Shown in pieces: positions 18,841 through 26,336 of a stretch of DNA of 64,000 bases. The notes under the pieces were generated by a model that was not told the DNA's origin, did not search any database, and saw nothing but the letters and a program-made list of their open reading frames with translations. A program made the position numbers and the translations under genes. This DNA comes from Vitreoscilla massiliensis (GTDB taxonomy: Bacteria > Pseudomonadota > Gammaproteobacteria > Burkholderiales > Neisseriaceae): assembly GCF_001457815.1 (NCBI RefSeq), contig NZ_LN898216.1, positions 260,541-324,540 on the forward strand, in the 5' to 3' direction. How positions within the stretch are numbered: the stretch's first letter is position 1; each line of letters begins with the position of its first letter.

Positions 18841-20355
18841 ATGTGTGTGAATCCAGCGCTGATTGTCTCGGTTTTCATTGTGGCCAGTTGTGGCCTCGCC
18901 TATGAATTGATCATGGCGGCACTCGCCAGCTATTTGCTTGGCGATTCCATCTTGCAATTCTCGTCCATCATCGGCCTGTATTTGTTTGCCATGGGCATAG
19001 GCGCCCACTTAACCCGCTACATCAAAGACGAAGACGCTTTGATGCGCTTCATCGAAATTGAAATTTTGGTCGGCATCATCGGCGGCATTTCTGCACTGGC
19101 TTTGTTTGTGCTGTTTGGCTTTTCGGCCGCGCCATTTCGCATCATCTTATACGGCTTGGTGTTAATCGTTGGCACGGTGGTGGGCATGGAAATCCCCTTG
19201 GTGATGCGCGTGCTCAACCAACACAAGGCCGATTTTAAGGAAATCGTCAGCCGCGTGCTCACGTTTGACTATCTGGGCGCACTGGCGGTATCGCTGTTGT
19301 TCCCGTTGGTATTGGCACCGAAATTGGGCATGGCACGCTCGGCCTTGTTGTTTGGCATACTCAACGTCGCCGTGGCCTTAATCACCGCACGCATTTTCAA
19401 AGCCGATTTGCCCAAATACAATCGCTTGCGCTGGCGCGGTGGCTTGGTGATGTTGGCCTTGCTGGCCGGCTTTTGGTATGCCGACAACATCACTTACAAA
19501 GCCGAACAAAACTATTTTGGCGACCCTATCGTTTATTCCAGCTCCTCGCCTTACCAACGCTTGGTGGTGACGCAATGGCACAAAGACACGCGCTTATTCA
19601 TCAATGGCAATTTGCAATTTTCCTCTGCCGATGAGGCGCGTTACCACGAGGCCTTGGTCTTGCCGATTATGGAACAATTGCCTGTGGTCAAAGACGTGTT
19701 AATCCTCGGTGGTGGCGACGGTTTGGCAGCGCGCGAAGTATTGAAATACCCGCAAGTCGAGCACATTACCTTGGTTGACCTCGACCCCGAAATGACCAAG
19801 TTGTTTCGCACCTCCCAAGCCTTAAGTAGCCTCAACCAACAATCGCTGAATAATTCCAAAGTCCAAATTCACAACACCGATGCGGCCAAATGGCTGGAAA
19901 CTTCCCGCCAACAATTCGACGTCATCATCATCGATTTGCCCGACCCATCCAACTTCTCGCTCGGCAAACTGTATTCGGTACCGATGTACCGCATGGTCAA
20001 ACGCCACCTCAAAACGGGCGGCAAAATCGTGGTGCAATCGACTTCGCCGTATTTCGCGCCGCAAGCCTTTTGGTGCATCGTCACCACGCTGGAAACAGCC
20101 GGCCTGAAAACCTTGCCTTATCATGTGTACGTGCCGTCGTTTGGCGAATGGGGTTATGTGATGGCCTCCACCACAGACGATTTTAAAATTCCTACAAGCT
20201 ACCAAGTCCCCACCCGCTTCTTGGACAAAACCACCACCGCGCAAATGTTTGTGTTTCCCAAAGACATGCCGCGTTTGAATGTCGAAGCCAACCATTTGAA
20301 CACGCAAAAACTGGTCGAGTATTTTGAATCCGACTGGCGCGCGGTGATGCGCTGA
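18841..20355 (+). CDS. Membrane-anchored spermidine-synthase-like aminopropyltransferase
   Basis: A 504-residue protein. The N-terminal 210 residues hold about seven hydrophobic helices starting at ALIVSVFIVASCGLAYELI. The C-terminal half is an SpeE-type Rossmann domain: VLILGGGDGLAAREVLKYP, LVDLDPEM, then DVIIIDLPDPSNFS and KLYSVPMYRMVKRHL, the dcSAM/polyamine signature. It probably transfers an aminopropyl group at the membrane, with SpeD on the other arm making the donor. The start at 18841 is chosen because the first helix begins there; an in-frame ATG at 18781 is possible. Neither has a strong ribosome site. It overlaps the next gene at ATGA. Confidence 0.88.
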   Translation: MCVNPALIVSVFIVASCGLAYELIMAALASYLLGDSILQFSSIIGLYLFAMGIGAHLTRYIKDEDALMRFIEIEILVGIIGGISALALFVLFGFSAAPFRIILYGLVLIVGTVVGMEIPLVMRVLNQHKADFKEIVSRVLTFDYLGALAVSLLFPLVLAPKLGMARSALLFGILNVAVALITARIFKADLPKYNRLRWRGGLVMLALLAGFWYADNITYKAEQNYFGDPIVYSSSSPYQRLVVTQWHKDTRLFINGNLQFSSADEARYHEALVLPIMEQLPVVKDVLILGGGDGLAAREVLKYPQVEHITLVDLDPEMTKLFRTSQALSSLNQQSLNNSKVQIHNTDAAKWLETSRQQFDVIIIDLPDPSNFSLGKLYSVPMYRMVKRHLKTGGKIVVQSTSPYFAPQAFWCIVTTLETAGLKTLPYHVYVPSFGEWGYVMASTTDDFKIPTSYQVPTRFLDKTTTAQMFVFPKDMPRLNVEANHLNTQKLVEYFESDWRAVMR

Positions 20356-21989
20356 TGATGAAACTCAGTCGCCGCCGTTTTCTTGGGCATGTATTGGGTG
20401 CAGGCTTGGTCAGCGCCGCCGCCTATGGCACTTACCGTGGCTTTGTGCCCGGTTATCCGAAAATACTTGTAGATTATCCGGGTATGGAGCTGGGCCACGC
20501 CATGCGCGATGCCATGATTCAGCGGCCTGTAAATATCCCCAGCATGGATGTGAACGTGCTCATCGCCGGCAGCGGCGGTGCGGGTTTGTCGGCAGCGTGG
20601 ACGCTGTCCAAACATGGCATGCACGATTATGTGTTGCTCGATGGCCCCGAGCGCAATGGCAATAACCGCGGCGAACAACACTTGGGCGTGACCTACCCGA
20701 CCGGTGCGCATTACCTGCCCTTGCCCGCGGCCGAGTCCACCCACATCCAACAATTACTCAGCGACATCGGCCTGTACCACAACGGCCAATACGATGAACG
20801 TGCCATGGTCAATGCCCCCAGCGAGCGCCTGTATTACCACGACAAATGGCAGCCCGAAATCATTCCCGACCACGATGGCGACAGCGAGCGCTTTTTCCGC
20901 CACATGCACAGCCTCAGTTTGCAACGCGGCAGCGATGGCAAGCGCTTGTTTGCCATGCCCATCGTCGCCTCCAGCAGTGATGCCAATTGGCGTGCGCTCG
21001 ACCAAATCACTTTTGCTGCGTGGTTGACACAGCAAAACTACCGCAGCGAATCGCTGCTGTGGTATTGCGATTATTGCTGCCGCGATGACTACGGCCAAGG
21101 CATACAGCAAGTGTCGGCATGGGCGGGTTTGCATTATTTTTGCGCCCGCAACAGCGATGGCAAAGACAGCCACACGGTGCTGACGTGGCCACACGGCTTA
21201 AACGAATTGTCTGAACGCATGCGCCGCTATTGTCGCTTGCAAAATCATGCCGATTTAAACACTTACAGGCCGCTTATCCACACGCCCACTTCTTTGGCCG
21301 CCAGTGCCTTAAGCATAGAAGAACACGCTGAAGGCGTGCGTGTATTGTGTCGCGATGGCAACGGCGCGTTGATGTGGCTGAACGCCAAACAGGTGATTTG
21401 TGCGATGCCGCTCTACATCGCCGCGCGCGTGGTGAGCAACGTCTCGCAATACGGTTTTGACCCCAGTCGCCACCTGCCTGAATACGCACCGTGGCTGGTG
21501 AGCAATTTCATCTTAAAAGGCTTGCCCACCGAAAAAGCCGGCGCACCGCTGGCATGGGACAATGTCGCCTACCAAGGCGCAGGCTTGGGTTTTGTGCTCG
21601 CCACCCACCAAGAAATCTGGCGGGGTGCACCGCCTTATACCTCATTCACCGCTTACAATGCCTTAAACCACGACAGCCCCAAAGCGGTGCGCCAGTGGCT
21701 CATCAACAGCAGCCCCGAAGCCATATACCAACACGCCGCCGCCGAAATCGAACACATGTACGGCTTGCAATTGCGCCGCCACATGGTCGAAGCGCGCATC
21801 ACTGTGCGCGGTCATGCGATGGCCGCACCGACACCGCATTATTTGAACAACAGCGGTTTACATGCCTTACAACAACATACAGGCCGCTTGTGTTTTGCCC
21901 ACAGCGATTTGTCTGGTTATTCGGTGTTTGAAGAAGCGTGTTGGTGGGGCAAAGCGGCTGCAGAAAAAATCCTGCCACCAAGTCGCTAA
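20355..21989 (+). CDS. Tat-type FAD-dependent oxidoreductase (amine-oxidase-like)
   Basis: A 544-residue protein. It begins with a twin-arginine signal (LSRRRFLGHVLGAGLVSAAA) and then a dinucleotide-binding motif NVLIAGSGGAGLSAAW followed by LLDGPERNGNNRGE. The C-terminus ends in the second FAD block (RLCFAHSDLSGYSVFEEA). The fold resembles flavin monoamine/polyamine oxidases; the substrate is not established. It is translationally coupled to the aminopropyltransferase gene (ATG overlaps TGA). Uptake sequences inside at about 20520 and 21263 encode QRPVN and YRPLI. Confidence 0.82.
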   Translation: MMKLSRRRFLGHVLGAGLVSAAAYGTYRGFVPGYPKILVDYPGMELGHAMRDAMIQRPVNIPSMDVNVLIAGSGGAGLSAAWTLSKHGMHDYVLLDGPERNGNNRGEQHLGVTYPTGAHYLPLPAAESTHIQQLLSDIGLYHNGQYDERAMVNAPSERLYYHDKWQPEIIPDHDGDSERFFRHMHSLSLQRGSDGKRLFAMPIVASSSDANWRALDQITFAAWLTQQNYRSESLLWYCDYCCRDDYGQGIQQVSAWAGLHYFCARNSDGKDSHTVLTWPHGLNELSERMRRYCRLQNHADLNTYRPLIHTPTSLAASALSIEEHAEGVRVLCRDGNGALMWLNAKQVICAMPLYIAARVVSNVSQYGFDPSRHLPEYAPWLVSNFILKGLPTEKAGAPLAWDNVAYQGAGLGFVLATHQEIWRGAPPYTSFTAYNALNHDSPKAVRQWLINSSPEAIYQHAAAEIEHMYGLQLRRHMVEARITVRGHAMAAPTPHYLNNSGLHALQQHTGRLCFAHSDLSGYSVFEEACWWGKAAAEKILPPSR

Positions 21990-22282
21990 TGACCTAGCCT
22001 TTCGGCCTCATACACACTACCAACCTTTATCGATGATGACCACAAAGCTGGCACATGTGTGGCACGCAGCCTCATTTGTTGGTGTTGCGCTGGCGCTGGT
22101 TGCACCCACATCATCTCAATTTCAAACGCCATCTCGCTCAATATAAGCAGTTGTATGTGCGTTAAAAATGACACACATTTGCCGCAAGCCATGCGAATTA
22201 AATATTTATTCTAAATAGATTGTCAGACAATAAGAATCCAAGTATTGTATCTAAACTTTTTTATTCTCTCGGAGTGACCATC

Positions 22283-22747
22283 ATGACTAAATTGAGTATG
22301 TTGTACTTGTGCAGCATTTTGGCCTTGGCCGCTTGTGGCGGTGGCGAAAAAGCCGCCAGCGACAAACCAGCAGAAACCACCACCAGCACTGCTCCTACGA
22401 CGCCTGCTGAAACAGCCAAATCGGGTGGCGACCCAGCATTGGACAAAGAAATTGATGCGGGTTTGGCACAAGTAAAATCACAATTGCCAATGAAATTGGG
22501 TGATGCCATGGAAATGACCTCCATGGAACGCAATGGCACCGACATTGTGTATACCTATACCTTCTTAACCGATGCGGTGAAAAAAGACAATTTCAAACTG
22601 GAAGACGGCAAAAAAACCGGTGCCCAACAATTGTGTGCCAATCCTGAAACCAAAAAATACTTGGATGCAGGTTACAGCTTCAACTTCAAATACAAATTCA
22701 AAGACGGTTCTGATTTGGAAGTGCCATTTAAAGCGGGCGATTGCTGA
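22283..22747 (+). CDS. Lipoprotein of unknown function, paralogue of the next gene
   Basis: A 154-residue lipoprotein precursor. The signal sequence ends in the lipobox LALAAC, followed by a Thr/Pro/Ala-rich linker of about 35 residues. The mature domain includes LPMKLGDAMEMTS, the pattern YLDAGYSFNFKYKFKDGSDL, and two cysteines (LCAN and the terminal DC), which may pair. The start at 22283 has GGAG 9 bases upstream; an in-frame extension to 22220 lacks a signal sequence. The next gene shows the same domain layout. No known family recognised. Confidence 0.75.
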   Translation: MTKLSMLYLCSILALAACGGGEKAASDKPAETTTSTAPTTPAETAKSGGDPALDKEIDAGLAQVKSQLPMKLGDAMEMTSMERNGTDIVYTYTFLTDAVKKDNFKLEDGKKTGAQQLCANPETKKYLDAGYSFNFKYKFKDGSDLEVPFKAGDC

Positions 22748-22761
22748 TAGACAGCCCCATC

Positions 22762-22790
22762 AAAAACAGCCATCTAGTGTGGCTGTTTTT
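22762..22790 (+). terminator. Rho-independent terminator between paralogous lipoprotein genes
   Basis: aaaaacagcca and tggctgttttt form an 11-bp stem with a 7-nt loop and T tail. An uptake sequence starts immediately after it at about 22792. Confidence 0.85.
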
Positions 22791-22837
22791 TGTTTACAGG
22801 CCGCTATCCAAACAGTGTGAGCTTTAAGGAGCAGATG

Positions 22838-23263
22838 ATGAACGCAAAATACGCCACCGCAGTCGGTGTTTTATTGTTGCTGACAGGTTGTGATTATTTT
22901 TCTGAACAGACGGATAAACCAACCTTAGCAGGCCCCAAACCCGATTTGGATGCCTTAATGGACGCCGAGCTATCGGTATTGCGCCAAGACTTGCCGCAAA
23001 AAATGGCCGACAACCTCGACATGACTGACACCCGCCGCATTGGTAAAGACGTGACTTATACCTACCAATTTCAAGATGAGGTCACACATGCAGGCAATTT
23101 TGATGTCGCCGCCGGCAAGAAAGTCGCCATACCCGAATTGTGCAACACCGCATCCACACGCCAATATCTGGATGCGGGTTACCGCTTTGTGTTTACCTAC
23201 CGCTTTAAGCAAGGCGCCGATGTAGTGGTACATGTGGTGGCTGCCGATTGCAAAACCATTTAA
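22838..23263 (+). CDS. Lipoprotein of unknown function, second paralogue
   Basis: A 141-residue lipoprotein precursor with lipobox LLLTGC. It matches the preceding protein along its length: LPQKMADNLDMTD, a VTYTYQF strand, LCNTASTRQYLDAGYRFVFT and a terminal DC. The hydrophilic linker is shorter. Two adjacent ATGs (22835, 22838) are possible; GGAG is better spaced for the second. The uptake sequence upstream is in its leader. The pair looks like an old tandem duplication. Confidence 0.75.
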   Translation: MNAKYATAVGVLLLLTGCDYFSEQTDKPTLAGPKPDLDALMDAELSVLRQDLPQKMADNLDMTDTRRIGKDVTYTYQFQDEVTHAGNFDVAAGKKVAIPELCNTASTRQYLDAGYRFVFTYRFKQGADVVVHVVAADCKTI

Positions 23264-23323
23264 CCATCTGCAGCCACGCATCACACCAACACTTGTTGCT
23301 ATTTATCGGTTTACAGGCCGCAT

Positions 23324-23791
23324 TTATTGAATTTGCGCCAGATATTGCTGCAATTGCTCAGGGCTTAATTCACCCAAACTGTGCGCCACCACTTCGCCGT
23401 TTTTGTTCAAGAAATACGTGCTCGGCAAACCTTGGTAAGGCAAGGCGGTGCGCGCTTGCATGGCCTCATCCAACCACACATGCGGCATGTTCAACTGATT
23501 TTGTTGCAAATACGCGCTCACCGCCGCGGCTTTTTCACCTTGGTTGAGCAACACGAATTGCACCTCATTATGGCTTTTTTGTGCTTGTTGCAACAAAGGC
23601 ATTTCACGCCGACATGGCGCACACCACGTTGCCCACATATTGATGACCACCGGCTTGCCCTGCAGGGTTTGCAGACTCACTTGTTGACCACGAATGTCTT
23701 GCAAAACCAATTCAGGCTTGGGTTTGGACTCACCACAAGCCGTCAATACCAGCGCCAAGCACAGCGCACCACACCACTGAATTTTTCTCAC
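23324..23791 (-). CDS. TlpA-type thiol-disulfide oxidoreductase, lipoprotein
   Basis: A 155-residue periplasmic thioredoxin-fold protein anchored as a lipoprotein (lipobox LVLTAC). The redox motif is W-C-A-P-C in NMWATWCAPCRREMPLL, and the cis-proline loop is GLPSTYFLNKNG. It should reduce or exchange disulfides in exported proteins, for example in cytochrome c maturation. It lies next to, and divergent from, a cluster of small cysteine-rich secreted proteins, which could be substrates; that link is inference only. Confidence 0.88.
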   Translation of the reverse strand: MRKIQWCGALCLALVLTACGESKPKPELVLQDIRGQQVSLQTLQGKPVVINMWATWCAPCRREMPLLQQAQKSHNEVQFVLLNQGEKAAAVSAYLQQNQLNMPHVWLDEAMQARTALPYQGLPSTYFLNKNGEVVAHSLGELSPEQLQQYLAQIQ

Positions 23792-23938
23792 TACTTTGTT
23801 ACCTCAACCACACTCAAGCGCCGTTCATCACAAGAATTAACCTTGTTTGCACCGTTTTACGTGGATTCATTTTGATGAAAACAGAATTGTCGTATAATAA
23901 CATCATTCGATGTCGCTGTTTTTTATAAGGATAACACC

Positions 23939-24244
23939 ATGAAACATGTCATCAGCTTAGTCGCATTGCTGGCCGTCAGCACCGTTGCCTTAGCCAATAA
24001 CAACCCTGCGCAACGCTGCAAACGCTATGCAGAAGCCAATGCTTTTCAATCCACTGTGGCCCAATTGTGTGGTGGTAACACGCAGTCTGAATTTGCCGGC
24101 GTGATGCAAGGTCAAGCCTGCGAAGAAACCGTGGGTAAGGAAAAATTAGCAGGCCAAGGCAAGACCCAAAGCAATGAATTACAGGCCGAGTACAACCGCA
24201 TTGGCCACCAACAGTTTTGTGCCAAATATTCGGGGCGCCAATAA
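23939..24244 (+). CDS. Small secreted four-cysteine protein 1
   Basis: A 101-residue precursor with a Sec signal peptide (MKHVISLVALLAVSTVALA). The mature part has four cysteines at 27, 44, 61 and 94, spaced C-x16-C-x16-C-x32-C, and is mostly helical-looking and Gln/Ala-rich. AAGGATAACACC precedes the ATG. It is first of four tandem genes with the same cysteine plan and little other identity. I recognise no family. The pattern suggests two disulfides in a helical hairpin. Confidence 0.72.
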   Translation: MKHVISLVALLAVSTVALANNNPAQRCKRYAEANAFQSTVAQLCGGNTQSEFAGVMQGQACEETVGKEKLAGQGKTQSNELQAEYNRIGHQQFCAKYSGRQ

Positions 24245-24314
24245 AGCTTGAAATGGGTGACATTAGCCCCATTTTCCAGCCTGTGGCACACCCACTTAAA
24301 GTAAAGGAAACACA

Positions 24315-24623
24315 ATGAAACATCTGTTAGGTAGCTTGTTGGCCGTGGTCGCTTTGGGCAGCAGCAGCTTGGCTTTGGCCGATGCCGCTTGCACCAATAT
24401 GGCGCGCGATTTGTACTCTGCCCAAGGTTACCAACAACGCTGTGGTTACCAATTGAAACAAACCCCGAATTTGTCTGCTCAGTTCAAAGCACAAAAATGT
24501 GACCAAACCCTATCTGGCGCCGACAAAAACAAAGTACTGAATGAAGTGAACAACAGCTTGAACCAAAGCTTTAATGCTTCCAAAAGCAAAAGCTGCGACG
24601 AAGGCAAATCCCGTTTCAATTAA
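24315..24623 (+). CDS. Small secreted four-cysteine protein 2
   Basis: A 102-residue precursor with signal peptide (MKHLLGSLLAVVALGSSSLA). Cysteines at 26, 43, 62 and 94 give C-x16-C-x18-C-x31-C. The mature region is Gln/Asn/Lys-rich. The first residues MKH are shared with the gene upstream. AAAGGAAAC precedes the ATG. Seventy bp separate it from the previous gene, enough for its own promoter. Confidence 0.72.
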   Translation: MKHLLGSLLAVVALGSSSLALADAACTNMARDLYSAQGYQQRCGYQLKQTPNLSAQFKAQKCDQTLSGADKNKVLNEVNNSLNQSFNASKSKSCDEGKSRFN

Positions 24624-24687
24624 TTCCCTCCTTACAATGTCATCAGGGCAGTGAGCAAACTGCCCGCGTGACAGGACGCACCAGTTT

Positions 24688-25017
24688 ATGTTTGCACGTA
24701 TGTTGTGGACAAGCGCCTTATTGGCCTTGCCTCTTGTGTCTTGGGCACAAACCCACCCTTGTATGAACCTCCTCACCCAATCCGCCCAAGCCGGCGTGGC
24801 TGCCAAGATTTGCAACAAGCAAGTGAATATGGAAGCCATCACCCAATTGCATCAACAAAACCAATGTGCGGCTTTTTTTGCGCAAGATGCGGTCAAAAGC
24901 CAGCTCAACACCATCGCCAGCCAAGCCAGCCATCAAGCGGCTTTGCAAGCCAAGCAAAGCGGCAGCCAAAATTATTGCCAACAAGCGGCCACCGATTTGG
25001 GCAGCCTGTTGAAATAA
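24688..25017 (+). CDS. Small secreted four-cysteine protein 3
   Basis: A 109-residue precursor with a signal peptide ending VSWAQ. Cysteines at 25, 42, 60 and 97 give C-x16-C-x17-C-x36-C. The segment between the third and fourth cysteine is Ala/Gln/Ser-rich and strongly helical by composition. No good ribosome site is visible right before the ATG, so the start is less certain, though the signal peptide supports it. Confidence 0.68.
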   Translation: MFARMLWTSALLALPLVSWAQTHPCMNLLTQSAQAGVAAKICNKQVNMEAITQLHQQNQCAAFFAQDAVKSQLNTIASQASHQAALQAKQSGSQNYCQQAATDLGSLLK

Positions 25018-25076
25018 TGGTGTGATTTACAGGCCGCCACTGTTATGCTGAGTCATCACTGTGATGGGAGCAGACC

Positions 25077-25412
25077 ATGTGGCGCACACGCATATGCAGC
25101 ATCTTGGGTTTCTTAGTGTTAAGCAGTCATGTCAGTGCAGACGTCAACGACACTTGCACGCAATTGGCCATAGGCATAGGCCAATTTGAAAAAGTCCGAT
25201 TGCAATGTGACACCGGTGGCATAGACTCGGCTTTTTGGCAGGAGCAGCTTAAATCCCTCAATTGCAGCCAAGTCTTGGGCGACGATGTGCTCACCCAAAT
25301 CATCAATACCGCCAATAACGATGCCGGCTATGCGGCGGCAGCCAAAGGCCGTACCCAGTTTTGTGAACAAGATGGCACACGTTTGCTACAGCAATTGAGC
25401 ACCCCCATGTAA
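25077..25412 (+). CDS. Small secreted four-cysteine protein 4
   Basis: A 111-residue precursor with a signal peptide (RICSILGFLVLSSHVSA). Cysteines of the mature part at 27, 44, 63 and 96 give C-x16-C-x18-C-x32-C; a fifth cysteine lies inside the signal. GGGAG precedes the ATG by about 8 bases. It is last of the tandem set; an inverted uptake-sequence pair at 25441-25472 follows. Confidence 0.7.
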   Translation: MWRTRICSILGFLVLSSHVSADVNDTCTQLAIGIGQFEKVRLQCDTGGIDSAFWQEQLKSLNCSQVLGDDVLTQIINTANNDAGYAAAAKGRTQFCEQDGTRLLQQLSTPM

Positions 25413-25440
25413 GTCATCATCAAGCAGTTAAACAGACAAA

Positions 25441-25472
25441 AAAGCGGCCTGTAACGATTTACAGGCCGCTTT
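25441..25472. terminator. Inverted uptake-sequence pair, likely bidirectional terminator
   Basis: aaagcggcctgtaa and its inverse lie 4-5 bp apart between convergent genes (25077-25412 and the nitroreductase) and end in a short T run. Confidence 0.72.
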
Positions 25473-25490
25473 CATATGAATCTTAACTAC

Positions 25491-26096
25491 TTAACCGAAG
25501 ACTTTGAAACGATCAGCGCGTGGCATAAAGGTTTTGGCATCGGCAGCTTTTTCAATTGAGCCGAATGGCATTTGCGCACGCAACGTCCAAGTGGCTGGCA
25601 AATCCCAAGCCGCGGTCACCGCATTGTCGATCAATGGGTTGTAATGTTGCAAAGTCGCGCCCAAACCCAATTGCGCCAAGGCAGTCCACACAGCAAATTG
25701 CGCCATGCCTGCGTGTTGTTCAGAGAATTCTGGGAATTTGTCGGCATACAAAGCAAACATTTCTTGTTGGCCTTTGATGACTGCTTGGTCTTCAAAGAAC
25801 AAGACTGTGCCCACGCCAGCCGCAAAACAGCCATCGACTTTGGCCTCGGTTTGCGCGAATTGCTCAGCAGGGATCATCGGACGCAAAGTGTCTTTGACGA
25901 TGTTCCACAATTTTTGGTGCTCTTCACCAAACAACACCACCACGCGAGAAGATTGGCCATTGAATGCAGAAGGGGTTTGTTCCACCACGTCTTCAATCAC
26001 GTTCACAATCTCATCGTGAGAGAGATTCACATTTTTACCGAGGTTGTAAATAGAACGACGGCGGCTGATGCCTTCCAAAAAGTTTGCTACGCTCAT
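25491..26096 (-). CDS. Nitroreductase-family FMN oxidoreductase
   Basis: A 201-residue protein of the NAD(P)H nitroreductase fold. RRRSIYNLG at the N-terminus and TPSAFNGQSSRVVVLFG match the FMN-binding region of the fatty-acid-repression HB1/YfhC-like subgroup. Physiological substrate unknown. The ATG at 26096 has AAGGA 7 bases upstream; a longer in-frame start at 26171 lies in the promoter region. Transcribed alone and divergent from the alpha-2-macroglobulin cluster. Confidence 0.87.
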   Translation of the reverse strand: MSVANFLEGISRRRSIYNLGKNVNLSHDEIVNVIEDVVEQTPSAFNGQSSRVVVLFGEEHQKLWNIVKDTLRPMIPAEQFAQTEAKVDGCFAAGVGTVLFFEDQAVIKGQQEMFALYADKFPEFSEQHAGMAQFAVWTALAQLGLGATLQHYNPLIDNAVTAAWDLPATWTLRAQMPFGSIEKAADAKTFMPRADRFKVFG

Positions 26097-26336
26097 GTTG
26101 ATTCCTTGATGTACAAATTGAGGGGGTTTCATCAATTGATTTGATGTGGGGCAGTATAACGACTCCAACACACAATTTCATTAGCTTTACAGTCAATGAC
26201 GATTTACTGACAGTAAACAATGCGTCAACAAGTAGCGTGTTTTGCACCGATGTAAATCCACAAGACATAGTCATACAAGCTTGCGTATACTGGCGCTTAC
26301 TGACTAAATACTCACCCATACCAATAGAGGCAGAGC

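Noticed and set aside
21986..22192. Short minus-strand frame between the FAD oxidoreductase and the first lipoprotein
   Set aside because: No ribosome site or recognisable product; the gap is better read as promoter region.
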